Part shown: piece by piece, positions 21,019 through 33,305 of the stretch
Layout of the letters: each line of letters starts with the position of its first letter
Position numbering within the stretch: the first letter of the stretch is position 1
Assembly: GCF_001642475.1 (NCBI RefSeq)
Contig: NW_019173932.1
Location: forward strand, 806,001-870,000
Source: Fonsecaea monophora
Taxonomy: Eukaryota > Ascomycota > Eurotiomycetes > Chaetothyriales > Herpotrichiellaceae
Reading direction: 5' to 3'
Length of the DNA stretch: 64,000 nt
The notes under the pieces: generated by a model
Seen by the model: the letters and a program-made list of their open reading frames with translations, nothing else
Told to the model about the DNA's origin: nothing
Databases searched by the model: none
Position numbers and translations under genes: made by a program

Positions 21019-23396
21019 ATGTTGGTTCTACGCAGTCTGGCGACAGCAATAGCTGTTCTGCCATTTGTCTTATCCATTACGCCAGAGTCGGTCCTGCCCA
21101 GGACCCAACTGACTGTATTTTGCTAAACTTCTTCTTCTTAGACAGATGCTCGCTGCACCACGACGCGGTGAATTGGTCCCAAACCCGTCAGGAGTAAGTC
21201 GAGCCTGACATTGGTAACACAAGGCTGATGCTTGTCAAAAGCAACTAGGTGTATTTAGTGCAACTAGCTATTCATGGGAGACCCATGAAGCAGAGACTGT
21301 GTGGCAGCTAATGAATCTCACCACTGGTGAAACTTCTCTACTATACAACGGTTCCGATATCTCGGAGATTGTCTGGGTTGGGCAGTCTGACACGAGCATT
21401 CTCTACATTAACGGCACCAACGAAGAAGACAATGGCGGCATCAGCCTGTATGCTGGTGACATAAACGCCATCGATGAAGCGTGTGTCTGCCTTGACGAGA
21501 TATCGTTACTAGGTTGACACTCATAGGTATCTAATCGCATCACTTCCAGCGCCATATTCTGGGCTCAAGGCGGTGGTAACCCCTTCCGGAAACATAAACT
21601 TCCTCTTGAGTTGCCTGGCATGGCCAAATGGGACAGCTTACAACGAGGAGCTGGCCGAAGAGCCGCTGAGTTCAGCAAGAATCTACACGAGCATCTATGT
21701 CCGCCATTGGGACACTTGGCTTACTGAAAGGAGAAACGCCGTGTTCGCTGGCACGCTGACTGGGGCCGATAGGTATTCTCTGGGCGGAAGCCTGAAGAAC
21801 CTTGTAACAGGCCTTGCCAATGTTACTCGGGCTGAAAGTCCTGTCCAGCCCTTTGGTGATTCTGGCGACTACGATATCACGCCGGACGGATCCACGGTCG
21901 CTTTCTTGACGAAGAACATTGATTTGCCGTTGTCAAACTATACATCCTCTCAGATCTATCTTGTTCCTCACAATGGTTCATCTTTGCCCGTACCGATCAA
22001 TGCCTTTTCTGGAAGTTCGACACCTCCAAACGCCAAAGGGGCTTCAGCGAGGCCGTTGTTTTCTCCGGATGGGACAAAGATCGCATATTTCCAGATGGAC
22101 GGGATCTCCTATGAATCCGACAAGAACAAGATCTACATCGCCAATGTCAATACCAGTAATTTCAATATCACCAGCCTAGCAGAGGACTGGGATAGCACTC
22201 CCGATCAACTTAGATGGTCTGCCGATGGCACTTCCCTTTTTGTCGCAGCACCTGATCTGGGTAACGAACGTTTGTTCCAAGTTCCGCTTACGGCTGGACC
22301 AGGGTTCAAACCCACAAATATCACCAATGCCGGTGTCGTTGCGTCGTTTTACGTGTTGCCGAACGGTAACCTTTTGGTGTCAGACTCCAAGATATGGTCT
22401 TCCCGTGACTTCTACATCATTGGTCCCCGGGGCAGGCTTGTTACCGATCTCTTCCGGTCAAACCAGGTCGACCCCGAACTTGCAGGCCTGGGGCCGACGG
22501 ACGTCTCGGAGTTCTACACCCTGGGCAGCTTCACTCGGGTGCAGAGCTGGGTCATCTACCCCGAAGGGTTTAATCGGAGCAGGAAATACCCCTTGGCATT
22601 CATTGTCCATGGCGGTCCACAAGGTGGACACTACAACTCTTGGAGCACCAGATGGAATTTCAAGGTGTGGGCGGACCAAGGCTACGTGGTCGTGGCGCCG
22701 AATCCGACCGGAAGCACTGGCTGGGGAATGGCTTTGCAGGATGCAATCCAAGGAAATTGGGGCAGTCTCCCGTATGAGGACCTCGTTGCTGTGTGGGAGC
22801 ACGTCAACAGCACATTCGACTATATCGATACCCAGAATGGAATCGAAGCCGGGGCCTCGTACGGCGGCTACATGACAAACTGGATCCAAGGTCATGATCT
22901 TGGCAGGAGATTCAAAGCCCTCGTTACGCATGACGGGATGGTCAATACAGTAGCTTCCTACTCGACTGAAGAGCTGTGGTTTATGCAACATGATGTAGGT
23001 TTTGCACCGACCTCGAAGACTGTGGCTCACGCTCACCGCAAAACAGATGAATGGCACTCTGTGGGCCAACCGAAATGAATATGATGAGTGGAATCCCATC
23101 AACCACGTCGACAAGTGGGCGACGCCACATTTTGTGGTGCACAATGAGCTGGACTACCGACTGCCCATCGCCGAAGGGATCACGCTCTTCAACCTGTTGC
23201 AGGAGAGGGGCGTTCCGAGCAAGTTTCTGAGCTTCCCTGATGAGAATCATTGGTGAGGACTCTGTTGTAGAGTGATCGCAATGTCAGACTGACAGTTTGT
23301 TGTAGGGTCCTCAACCGGGAGAACAGCCTCGTTTGGCACCGGGAGATTTTTGCGTGGATAAACCACTACTCCGGCATCAGTACGTCGGGCATGTGA
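21019..23396 (+). CDS. dppV: Dipeptidyl-peptidase V, secreted (S9 family)
   Basis: Secreted serine exopeptidase releasing dipeptides from protein N-termini (MEROPS S9C-type, as Aspergillus DppV, ~720 aa). Exons 21019-21090, 21146-21193, 21242-21480, 21527-22994, 23047-23252, 23306-23396; introns 55, 48, 46, 52 and 53 nt; 707 aa. Signal peptide MLVLRSLATAIAVLPFVLS, then ITPES joined to MLAAPRRGELVPNPSG, the mature N-terminus typical of DppV. Residues up to about 420 form the beta-propeller, with several N-glycosylation sequons. The catalytic alpha/beta-hydrolase has HGGPQGGH, GASYGGYM (nucleophile Ser564), NELDYRLP (Asp645) and DENHWV (His677), the last created by the final splice. The two small 5' introns are placed by frame and homology and are less certain. 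Secreted nutrient peptidase and, in pathogens, antigen. Confidence 0.9.
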
Positions 23397-24583
23397 ACGA
23401 CTAGGTCTCTAGAAAAGGGTTTCTTGAGGGACAACCTCAGCACGACAAAAAGTGCATGCAACGTTTTTCTGATCAAACACGTTAGCGACAGAGACGAGCC
23501 CTGGAAATGGCGTCATTTACGGACATTTTGTGGATATCGAGCCTCTGATCGACGTCTCGGCTTCTCTTGGATTGCTACTCTGTTTTTTTTGTTTTTTTTT
23601 CCTCCTCTTTCTCTGGCCATTCCCCCGCCTCTTGTGTTGCATAGGACGTACACTCCACCACCTCCACTTTCTCTCCATCTTTCTCTTATATACCGCCACA
23701 TAAATCTTTTTCTGCAGGGATCTCGGCGTGCGTTGTCTGGCCCCGACGTGCCTCTCCGAATGATCGATGGCCCGTTCCTCTTTTCGGGGCTTGGGTGGTC
23801 CCACAGGAGAACTGGGCCTACTGCATGGATGATGACATGCCAATGTTCCGCCGTCTGGTGCCATTGGCTTTGTCTGGGATTGCAGGCGTATAGCGACCCA
23901 AGTCCCTGCACACCCAAGACCGATCAGCACCTCGACAAGCCCACGACACGAAAAATCATCGTGATCATCTTATCTTGATTAGATGAAAATTATCTGATGA
24001 GATTATCAAAAATGCCCCGAGTCCAGTCTGAGGTCCCCCTTGTGGCATCATCGAAAACCCTCTCACGTCCCTTTTGGTAACGACGTCCGAATCCACTTGC
24101 GGATTCGTATGCTTTGACTTGCACACAACTACTGCTTTCCGACATCGCTGTTTTCCCCCTGGTGGATTGGTCTTGTCCTTCATCATTTGATTCCCCCTCC
24201 TTCATCCCTGGGGATAGCAGAGAGGCTTTGCCCCACCAGTGGGTGTTCTTGGTACGTTGGCCTGAGGACCGCCCTTCCCTAACACTGCCTATCGAGCAGC
24301 AGGGGCGACAGAATTTTTCCTGCGTGCTGATCGTGTCGTTGCATTGTGGGTGACGACGTGACTACGCTTCAGCTGGGTTGTATATGGGTATAATGGATCG
24401 ACCTTACTCCCCGATGGAGGGGGCATCTCATCTACTTGGGGAGGTCCCTCTGTTCTCGTTGGGTTTTTATTTTCGTTATTCCTGTGTTTGTCCCTGTTGT
24501 CTCTCCTGTTGTCTGATTGTCGTTGTCGATTCTTTCGCCGTGCTGGTCCGCACCCTCCTCCTCCTCCTCCTCTAGAGAAAGTG
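23397..24583. other. Promoter region of the siderophore transporter
   Basis: 1.2 kb of non-coding DNA between two same-strand genes. Contains a cluster of GATA elements around 23969-24008, including one iron-GATA match listed separately, CCAAT/ATTGG pentamers near 23840 and 23863, and a CT-rich leader just before the ATG. Confidence 0.55.
23990..23998 (-). promoter_or_regulatory. Iron-regulatory GATA motif (SreA/Fep1-type)
   Basis: TTATCTGAT, whose reverse complement ATCAGATAA matches the ATCWGATAA consensus of fungal iron-responsive GATA repressors exactly. It lies ~590 bp before the siderophore transporter ATG with further GATA cores at both sides. A chance match in this 1.2-kb region has a probability of only a few percent. 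Confidence 0.65.
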
Positions 24584-26633
24584 ATGCCCTCGGACCAAAA
24601 GCCACCGTCGGCCCAAGCCATATCCCCTTCCTCCCACGACCGCACATCACCCGCGAGCAGTGACACCACCATCGTTGACGAGGAGAAGAATGAGACGGCC
24701 GAAGAAACCGTCCGGTCCCGAACGGACTCGGAATCGGAGGAGGAGAACCAGAAAGCCCTGAACGCCGCCTGGGGAAAACATGGGAGAACATGGATGTGGA
24801 TTGGGTATGTCCCTACGTCTTCTCTCGCCCATCTGCCTGTCTTCTTGCCCTGCCTGTAGGGGGGCACCTCACCTCAAACCCAAAACGTGCCCTTTTTAAC
24901 CTGGCTAACAGATGGCGGAACCAAACAGGATCGCACTCATGTGGACCATCTTGTAAGGTGACCCTAGGATCCATTAGAGACTTACCGTGGTGCACAGCAC
25001 ATTTTACTGAGTTTTGGGGGCTCGTGACAGTGAACTCGACTACACGACCATCTACAACTACCAGAACTACGCGGCGTCGGACTTTGGCGAGATCGCGCTC
25101 CTCGGGGCGCTGATGACGGTGGGCACCATCGTGGCGGCGGTGCTCAAGCCGCCGCTGGCAAAGATCTCGGACGTGGTCGGGCGGGCCGAGACGTACGGGG
25201 CCGTCATCGCGTGCTACGTCGTGTCGTACATCCTGTGCGCGTCGGCGCGCTCCTTCGGCCAGTACATCGGGGGTTACATTGTCTACAGCGTCGGGCAGAC
25301 GGGGATGCAGATCCTCAACCAGATCATCGTGGCGGACATCACGACGTCGCGGTGGCGCGGGCTCGCCAACGCCCTGGTCAGCCTGCCCTTTATGATCGTG
25401 CCGTGGTGCTCGGCCTTCATCGTCGACGGAGCCCTCGCCACCATCGGCTGGCGCTGGGGCATCGGCATGTTCGCCATCATCATGCCCGTGTGCTCGCTCA
25501 GCGTCATCGTGCCGCTGCTCGGGTTCCAGCGCCGGTTGGAGCGGGTGCGCGGCGGCGGCGCCGCAAAAGTGCGCACAAAGACCACCGTCCGCGGGTTCGC
25601 CGCGCAGATCGACCTGGGCGGGATGCTCCTCCTCTGCGGCGGGTGCGCCATGATCTTGCTCCCCGTGGCGCTGGCGGGGAACTCCAACGGCAGCTGGCGC
25701 GCCCCGTGGGTGCCGACGCTGATCGTCCTGGGTGTGCTGTGCCTGGTCGGGCTGGGGGTGTACGAGTCGCGGTTCGCCACGAAGCCGGCGATGCCGCCGC
25801 GGCTGTTCAAGAACATCTCGGTGACGCTGGCGTTTGCGATCGGATTTCTCGACGCGTTCGCCTACAGCGTCACGCACACGTACCTGTACGCGTGGGCGAC
25901 GGTGGTGCACGGGCTGGACCCGCGCGACGCGACCTTCCTCACCTACACGGCCGGGTGCGTCCAGGTGCTGACGGGCCTGGGCACGGGCTTCCTCATGTAC
26001 CGGTCGCGGCGGTACAAGTGGCTGCTCCTCATCGGCGTCGTGGTCCGGCTGATCGGGTACGGGTTCATGATGCGGCTGCGCGGCGCCGACAACTCGCTCG
26101 CCGAGATCATCGCCATGCAGGTCGTCCAGGGCGCCGGGAGCGGCGCCGTCGGGACCGTGGTGATCGTCGTCGCGCAGGTCGTCGTGCCCCGCGCGGACCT
26201 CGCCCACTCGACCGCCCTCGAGCTCCTGTGCATCTACCTGGGCAACAGCACGGGCTCCGCCATCGCGGGGACCATCTACACGAGCCTGTTCAAGGGCCGG
26301 CTGCGCTTCTGGCTGGGTCCCGACACCGACCCCGCCGCCATCAACAGCGTCTACGACTCCATCACGGCCGTGGTCCTGCCCGAGACGGGCACCGCCCAGC
26401 GCAACGCCGTCAACCACGCCTACTCGGACATTCTGCGCTTCATGACCATCGCCGCCCTGGTCGCGTCCGCCGTCCCCATGGTCATGGTCTGGTTCCTGCC
26501 CAATCTCCAGCTGAGCGACAAGCACAACCTGGCGGGGAGCCCGGGTGGTGTCGACTCGGGGGGGCCGGACCGCAGGCGAGACACGAGTGATGAGACGAGG
26601 CTGCAGAAGTGGCGGCGGAGGATACGGTGGTGA
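24584..26633 (+). CDS. Siderophore-iron transporter (MFS, SIT/ARN family)
   Basis: Imports ferric siderophores by proton symport; 615 aa. Exons 24584-24804, 24929-24952, 25031-26633; introns 124 and 78 nt. The middle exon is only 24 nt. Splicing yields WIGIALMWTIFELDYTTIYNYQNYAASDF, the helix-1 signature of SIT proteins (ELD-x-x-T-x-Y-x-Y-Q-x-Y-A-x-S-x-F). Then KPPLAKISDVVGRAETYG, QIIVADITTSRWRGLANALVSLPFMI and IGWRWGIGMFAIIMP, and a Ser/Glu-rich cytosolic N-terminus. The last exon is markedly G/C-rich at third codon positions compared with neighbours, which also creates long spurious open frames on the other strand. AATAAA lies at 26654-26659, 20 nt past the stop. The iron-GATA motif upstream fits repression in iron-replete cells. 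The siderophore specificity is unknown. Confidence 0.92.
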
Positions 26634-26842
26634 TTTTTCCAGGAAAAAGAGACAATAAACTGGATTGATCTGGACTGAACTCGACGGCTTTCTTTCTACC
26701 TCTGAACGAGAACGGAGGTAGATGACGACGCAGGACACCAGATGTCTTTATCGCACCCCCACGCTGTCTCGAACCCTGGCCTGGATATACCTAACCCGTC
26801 TATCTACCTATATACCTTTGGTTCCAGCCATCCAGCGGAACC

Positions 26843-26898
26843 CATCTCACATCTCACATCTCACATGCATAGCATAGCATAGCATAGCATAGCATAGT
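26843..26898. repeat. ATCTCAC then AGCAT tandem arrays
   Basis: Three copies of ATCTCAC abut about six and a half copies of the pentamer AGCAT. Pentamer arrays are length-variable in fungi. Confidence 0.9.
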
Positions 26899-27619
26899 AT
26901 ATATCTCTCTCCAGACACGAGGTAGATATGAGGTATATACGAGGGTATATATTCCGCGCGGGAGTTTGGGAGGGAAATATGGCCACAACCCCAAAAAGTC
27001 GCGAGTCGCCAAGTCGAAAAATAGAGACGAGGGAAGGATTTCTGGATTTATCACAACACAGTACATATTACATGTACATACCGATGAGGGATGGTACGAG
27101 GTGTATATATGGCTTTAAGGAATGAATGCAAAGAGAGCATCTACGGGAGCAGCAGGGTATACAATTGTCAGTGGTGTGTCCATTAACACACTGTTTCATA
27201 ACTGTAGGTATTGTACATACATTCCTAGTTTGGAAGAGGGAAAGGGACCTGTAGAAATCTAATCAGATTTCAGTGAGAGGGACTTCTGCCCGCTAATCTA
27301 GCTCGTTGGCTCGTTGACTCGTTAGCTACAGTAAAATGTTAGACACATACTCGTACACACCGAGCACACACCTCGCGTGTCTTCTGTGTCTGTGTCTAGC
27401 GTGTCTGCCAAACATGGCTCGTTCTTGCGCGCCCGCGTGGAAACCCCCCCGGATTGATTCCCTCTCTGGGTCTGGTCTAGTCTAGTCTGAGGGGAGAAAC
27501 TCGCTAAATCTCGAGAGAGCAAACGCGAATATCGGGAGTCATGGCGTGCGTGTGTGCGTGTGTGCGTCCGTAGACTATTACGTGGTACTACCCCGTACAT
27601 ACTGTTAGAGCACGGCATC

Positions 27620-27729
27620 GTAGTGGTAGTGGTAGTGGTAGTAGTGTATGTGGTGGATAGGCGGAGATAGATTCCTGAAAGAAGGTGGTGGTGGTGGTGG
27701 TGGTGATGATGACGATGACGATGATGGAT
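27620..27729. repeat. GTAGTG and GGT/GAT microsatellites
   Basis: (GTAGTG)n at 27620-27646 and, 38 bp on, (GGT)n passing into (GAT/GAC)n at 27684-27729. Confidence 0.85.
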
Positions 27730-28634
27730 GACGGACGATGATAGGCGCGCAACATGGGCATAAAATTAATATGTCCTAGAGGATGTACGGAGTATTACCC
27801 CATATTATCCTCGATGCCCAAGCCCGTCTTGATTGTCTAGCGGACACGCAGATAATACCTCGTACGAGTGAGTACAAGTATTGATTGATATGGTCATCAT
27901 CATTCCAAGCCTTCGTAATAAAGAGAGATGGAGAGAGCAGGACACGAATCTAGAGAGCGTGGTAGGTGAGGTAAGGTGAGGTGATTCCTACGAGGACCGA
28001 AGTATTTTAATCAAATACTTGTAATTAACATTTTGCGCCCCCAAGCCCTGATCCCTCATCATCCCTCATCCATCGCCCGTCGCCTATCGTCCATCATTCC
28101 TCATGGCTGGAAGCTGGGGCCAGACAAGGAAGCGTGCCTGTCTCGCCTAAACCCACGCAAACCACGCAAACTCGTATCCGGCGCTGACTAGCGCTGATCT
28201 GACGCCCTGCTTCTGTGCCCGTGTCCGCGCATGCGTGATACCTAGTGGTACCTTGTAATAATGGTGGACGCAGGGTTTCAATCAAACATTAACTCGGTCG
28301 GTACCCCAAGGCGGGAAAGGGGGGCGCATTTCCCTCCTTTTGTGTTTGCCCTGCATTCTTGAATAATAGTGCCTGTGCCAGACCGAAAATGAACCCCCCC
28401 TACCTACCTTAGGTACCAAGTACTTCGCGCTTGTCAGGTGATAATAACCCCTTACCCTGGTTTTGGGAGGGTGATAACGACAAAGTAACATCGCGGGAAA
28501 GAAATATAAAATCCATTCGACGAGGAGCCAACCTTACCTCTGAAGATCGATCGAAAAAGCATACCCCTGGTGTCGGAGGAGGAATTCCGCTCGTCTCAGC
28601 TCAACTCACTTTCATCTCAACCCCAGACGACACG

Positions 28635-29435
28635 ATGGACGTCGTTGCGCTCGCCAAAGTCTGCGGTTTGGCCTCGTCAGGCATATTTGCAGGTCTGTCT
28701 TCTTTACCCACTCTCCTTTCTTTCCCACGGCTCTCTCCCTGCCCATATCTGTTTTGGGATGAATGATTGATCGCTGACTGACCGACGGTCGTCCATTTCA
28801 GGATACACCTGGGCCCTGTCCCATGCTGCCGTGCCGGCGATTCTGTTTGCCCCAGACGCCCTGGCGGCGCGAGAATGGCGCTACCAGTATCTCATGGGGT
28901 TCCATGTCGGTTAACCTGATCCTTTCGCGATCCGAGCGAGAAACTGGTCATGGTTTCCCTTTCTGACGCGCTGTGGTGGATGGCAGATCTCTAGACCCAT
29001 GTGCGTCATCAACGGCTTGTCCTTTGGGTTCCTGGCATATCACGGTAAGGGGGTTTCATTTCATCTGGAGGTGGAGGCGGTCCTTTGTCGTGGATTTGCT
29101 GATCCGAAGGCTCCTCTCTTACAGCACCCGGGGGATCTCTTCTTCGATATCTCTACATCCTCGCCGCATCGGCCAGTGCCTCCGGGGTGCCCTACGCCCT
29201 GACCTTTCTGCGTCGGACCAACGGCGCCCTGTCGCGAAAAGCAGATCGTCTGGCCGGACCCGGTGGTGGGGAGATGGCACTGACATACGCCTTCAACGAG
29301 AAACGCAGCATCGACCGAGACGGGAAGATGAGCACCGCCGAGGCCATCAAGCGGTGGCAGTGGCACAATTATGTGAGGACTTGGGTGTTGGTGCTGGGGA
29401 CGGTGGCGGGTGCGTTGGCCGTAGCGATGGATTGA
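28635..29435 (+). CDS. DUF1772 (anthrone-oxygenase-like) membrane protein
   Basis: Small membrane protein of the DUF1772 family (PF08592), which includes anthrone oxygenase-like proteins of polyketide clusters. Exons 28635-28692, 28802-28905, 28987-29044, 29125-29435; introns 109, 81 and 80 nt; 176 aa. Splices give ASSGIFAGYTWALSHAAVPAIL, a first helix with the family's G-x-x-x-S pattern, then a second helix around PMCVINGLSFGFLAYHA, LRYLYILAASASASGVPYALTFLRRTNGALSRKA (family motif with conserved PYT/L...N..L) and the terminal WHNYVRTWVLVLGTVAGALAVAMD, matching the conserved W-x-x-x-N-x-x-R block. No polyketide synthase is near, so a secondary-metabolite role is not implied here. Confidence 0.82.
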
Positions 29436-30431
29436 TGTTATGATGGTGATAGAGGGAGTGACACTGTGGTTGGTTTCAGGATGTTTGGGAGCGAGCATCC
29501 GGTCAGGTTGACGGGTGTGCAAGTAGATGGTAATTGGCACACAAGCATTCGGGAGCCAAGCCGTGATGCGTTGCTGTACCGAGTCAGCGAGTATTCACTT
29601 GGGGTCTGGGTGTCATGCGGAGCCAAAGGAATTCTTGGGGTGATGATTCCAACAGTACCTGGTTAGGTAAGCCCACGACCTTTAGGCACGCCCAGCTTAA
29701 ATTCGGGGCTCTTGAGGCTCCCTGGAGAAACCACCTAGACCCTGAGCGAGGGTTACACGTGAGTACCTCGTTCCTCTAGGCACTCCATCCGGGCGGGCCT
29801 GGGCCTCTTCAGCGTGGCACCCCAAGACCTGTGCTTCTTCTTCAGCCTCCAATTTAATTAATTTTAGAAAAAAACCTGCTCATTCACTCTCCCCCCAGCC
29901 TCGGCCTTGAGCCTCAGCCTCATCGTCCCTCCCTCAATAATGTCCATCCACTCCCCCTCCCTTCTTAGCCTCTTTCTTAGCCACAATAATTTATTAGACA
30001 AAAAAACCCAAAACATGCTCACCTCCTCCCCCAACCCAACTGCGGGGACCTCGAGGGAGATGAGGACGAGGCTAGGCGTTGTGGCATGGGTATGATATCT
30101 TGCTCAATCTTGCTCTTTTTTCCATTCTTCGAGGAGGGAAAGGGCTGGAATGCTTCGGATTGAGCGAGTAAGTTGAGTGTGTTAAGTGATTGATTGATTG
30201 GAGATCTTGAGCAGGTTATTCCTCGTAAACAATGCCATCTCCGTCCCGTGTTTTCCCCCCAAAGGGGGGAGAGTATATGAAGATGAGGTGCCCGTCGCAG
30301 GTCGCATATCCGATGTTCTTGAATGAATATCCATAATAACATCGACGTCTTGTACTCATACAACAAACCATAGCTTTTCCCTCCTAACTTGTCGTCCCCT
30401 AATCCCATCTCAATCTGTAACGCCCAAAACC
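29436..30431. other. Intergenic, CT-rich
   Basis: 1 kb between same-strand genes. CT-rich low-complexity sequence at 29830-29975 with two loosely similar AATTTAATT/AATTTATT plus poly-A segments, and no supported coding frame. Confidence 0.5.
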
Positions 30432-30947
30432 ATGTGTGGCGATTCTCATCTCCCTCCCGCTCCCGAGTCCGGCGACCTCATCGCCATCATCCACCCTAAC
30501 CCGCAATCATCCTTTCGGGGACGACTGAAACTGTCGAATCGAGCGCCAGGAGCGACCACGACCACTCTCCAATGTGCAGAAAGTAACGCCTCCGACCTTT
30601 GCGGACCCGACGCTCTCTTGAATGTGAGGATACAGTAAGTCGAATTGCCGCTTCAGTCCCTGTCCCTGTTATGCTGCGCAGTATCCACTGACACCTCACC
30701 TAGCAAATATGGTCAACCTCTCTCAACTTCGTCACATTCCGCTGCCGACTCGGATTCCGAGGACGAATATGACCCGTCCAATCCCGTCTTGTATTCGTTC
30801 TTTGTCGACATGGTCAGCGCGTCAAAGACAGGTGATCTAAGACTCAACCTCGGTGTCGGCGGGGACGGTGTCGTGGGCCGCACAGTATCCATCGTCGATG
30901 GTCGGAGGAGAAAGCTTCTGGGAGAGGGAGTTATTGGGTGGAGTTGA
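30432..30947 (+). CDS. Small hypothetical protein
   Basis: 148 aa from exons 30432-30634 and 30704-30947 with a 69-nt intron (gtaagt...ctag). The splice joins GPDALLNVRIH to KYGQPLSTSS in frame. The first half is hydrophilic with IAIIHPNPQSSFRGRLKLSN; a Ser/Asp/Glu linker (SAADSDSEDEYDPSN) precedes a globular-looking C-terminus with LYSFFVDMVSASKTGDLRLNLGVGGDG. No family recognised, and no signal peptide or membrane segment. Its stop lies just 70 bp from that of the convergent Zn2Cys6 gene. Accepted because of the clean intron and a coding-like frame across both exons. Confidence 0.6.
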
Positions 30948-31017
30948 ATTTTGTCAACATTTTGCGTGTCTAGTTTTGGGAATGCGAATTTTGGGAGTGG
31001 CAGTAATGAGCCGTCGA

Positions 31018-33305
31018 TTAAAGCAGATACCCCATCCATCCACTGTTATTCATGTACACATCAAACATGTCCAGCTCCTGAGTGCTGAAGTTGAACTGGT
31101 CCCAGTTGGTGTTTCCGTAACTGGCAGCGTCGTACGCGGCATTCAAGTTCGCACCGAATTTGTCCACGTTCGACCAACCACCCCCAGGAAGCAGAGCAGG
31201 TGTATAAGGCCTGGCTGGTGGCGCGCTCGTGATGTTTTCAGGCCCAGGGTATGGCATCCGTTTTACAGAGGCGATAATGCTCGCAGGATCCTGCCGCAGG
31301 ATGCTGGACGCTCGTTGCCGTCGTGTCTGGTCATCCTGGCCTTGTTCATCGTCTGAGAGCTGTCCGGATCGATGCATGTGCCAGATCTTGAGCTTCATAA
31401 AGACGAACCCAAAAGCCTCCGCGCAGGGGTTCATGCCGCCAGCCGACACCTCGCCCAGTCGGTGGATAATGGCATCCAGATAATAGCCCGTCTTCAAGTC
31501 AGGGACAAAGATCGAGCCAAACTTGGATTCTGACGAGCTGAATATCCAGTGCAGCTTGATCAGGACCACCACCGCATATGCATTCCAGACAATGTAGATA
31601 TTGGACAGGTTTCGAGCACATCTGACCTCGAGCGAGAGGTAGACATCCAGGACTCGCTGGCTACTTTCCAGCAGTGTCGACAGGGCCTCAATGTGAGCAG
31701 ATGTCACGAAATCCGGAGCTCTGCGCTGCTCCAACTGAGACACTCCAGGACGGAAGTCATCGACATTGTGGTCGTAGTGGACTGCGATCTCGTGAATATA
31801 CAAGTTGAGGCATGCAGCTTGGTGTTGCGCAAGTCCTTGTCACAAGTCAGCCCCCCTGTCAAACAGCTGTGTGCAATGAGGAGACTTACGCTGATCCACC
31901 GAGACGTCGACATTCTGCTCCCATTGTTGCAGCTGCCGTTCAAAGCACTTTAGCTGATACTGCACCCTTGGCTCCATAAAGTTGAGATCGGCACCGGGAT
32001 CATCCATATGGAAAGCCGCTGAAACTTCCTCCGCAAGACGCGCCAGTTCCACGTTGCTACACAGGAATTTGTCGCTCGGAGCAGCATGAGGGCTGGTTCG
32101 GAGTATCTCCAGGCACTCTTCTATACGTGGGCCGAACCTGATGAGGGTCGGGAGACGAAGGAGTGTCGTGACACTAAGTTGGAACAATCAGCACAGTCGC
32201 GGTCACACAGTAAGAGCTCAGCAAACCTTATATTGGCCTGGTAGCACGCCAGCCACGTGCGAGCCAGTTCAACCTCTTCTTGTGTACTCCTTTTCAGCTT
32301 TGACCTCTTGCCGATTCCTAATTCCAGAGACATGGAAATGGCGGCTTGGATGTTTTGGTTAAAGGCAAGATCCCTCGCCGTGCGCGGCCTAACGTAGTAT
32401 TGAGAGTTTAGCAGCACGGCCTGGATCATGTCCAAAGATTTGTCACCATGGAAGAGCACTCGTTCTGCAATCTGCCGATTGACCTCAATGGTGAGTGCTG
32501 CCTGGGCCGACGGTTGCACGACAGGGCTTGCTATAGCCAAGATGGTTAGAAACGTGATAGGACGGGCCCTCCGAATGTGTTCGGGGTCCGTGTCTGGCGG
32601 AAAAACGACGTATGGACAAGCAGAGCACATTTCCTTCATCCAGTGATTGAACATTGCTGTCGCACTCTCCATGCTCAAGTCGCCACGGTCAATGACGTCG
32701 ACGTACTCGTCTTTAGCGATACCATCGACTTGCACCGGGTTACAACCTCTACTAAACTCTGGTTGAGTGGGCGGCACAAATGTCTTTTCCATGAGATTGT
32801 GCGGATAAGAGTCCAAGCTGGTATTAGACGTGTCATCGGTTTTGGCGGGTTCTGAGCTGGCACTGGTAGGGGCATCTTTGGGCGGCGACTCATCCTCAGG
32901 CTTGCCGCCATCCGTCGCCTGTTGTTTGGCCAGTAAAGCGTTAGTCAAGGCATTGATTTTCTTCTCCAATTCGGCCACCTTGTGGACCGTCTTTTGTCGT
33001 TTCCGCGGGGGACCTGGCATGACACATTCCCGGTTGACTTTGGCGCACGCATTACAGGCATCTTGGCCCTCGACGGGGAGGCACCTGATTTTCATGCTTC
33101 TGCAAGCGATACACGCACGTGACCTCTTCTGCCGCTTGGGTTTTTCGGTGCTTGAGCCTTCATCTTCCTCCAGACTTTCTGGGGACTGACTATGGCTGGT
33201 TGAGTCTTGAAGTTGGGCATCATGGAGAATGGCGCGTGTTTCAGGGGAGCGGTTTTGATTGAAAGGCAATAGGCTTTCCACAGGAAGTGGTCTGTCAGGC
33301 GCCAT
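31018..33305 (-). CDS. Zn2Cys6 transcription factor (PrtT/War1/Leu3-like)
   Basis: 726-aa nuclear regulator. Exons 33305-32227, 32173-31890, 31835-31018; introns 53 and 54 nt. Zinc cluster C65-x2-C68-x6-C75-x8-C84-x2-C87-x6-C94, followed by PGPPRKRQKTVHKVAELEKKINALTNAL, a linker plus coiled coil typical of the group that includes PrtT, War1 and Leu3. The fungal middle homology region spans ~225-500 (ACPYVVFPPDTDPEHIRRARPITFLTILAIASP; SQYYVRPRTARDLAFNQNIQAAISMSLELGIGK). Splices restore ACYQANI+SVTTLLRLP and VDQ+RLAQHQAACLNLYIHEIAVH. C-terminus acidic/Asn-rich. The ATG at 33305 is preferred over one four codons upstream. Targets are unknown; the family regulates peptidases, amino-acid or weak-acid responses in other fungi, which is not evidence for the same role here. 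Confidence 0.88.

Larger units (their letters stand above)
26634..28634. other. Non-coding block with several microsatellites
   Basis: 2 kb with no supported gene. Contains ATCTCAC and AGCAT arrays near 26850-26898, GTAGTG and GGT/GAT arrays near 27620-27730, and G/C-homopolymer runs. All open frames are short and compositionally biased. Confidence 0.65.

Noticed and set aside
25211..26590. 459-codon plus-strand frame inside the same exon
   Set aside because: Same cause; the overlapping transporter frame has clear membrane segments and family motifs.
24813..26738. 641-codon minus-strand open frame opposite the siderophore transporter
   Set aside because: Mirror frame produced by G/C-rich third positions of the real exon; composition is Arg/Asp/His/Gly/Val-rich with no domain.
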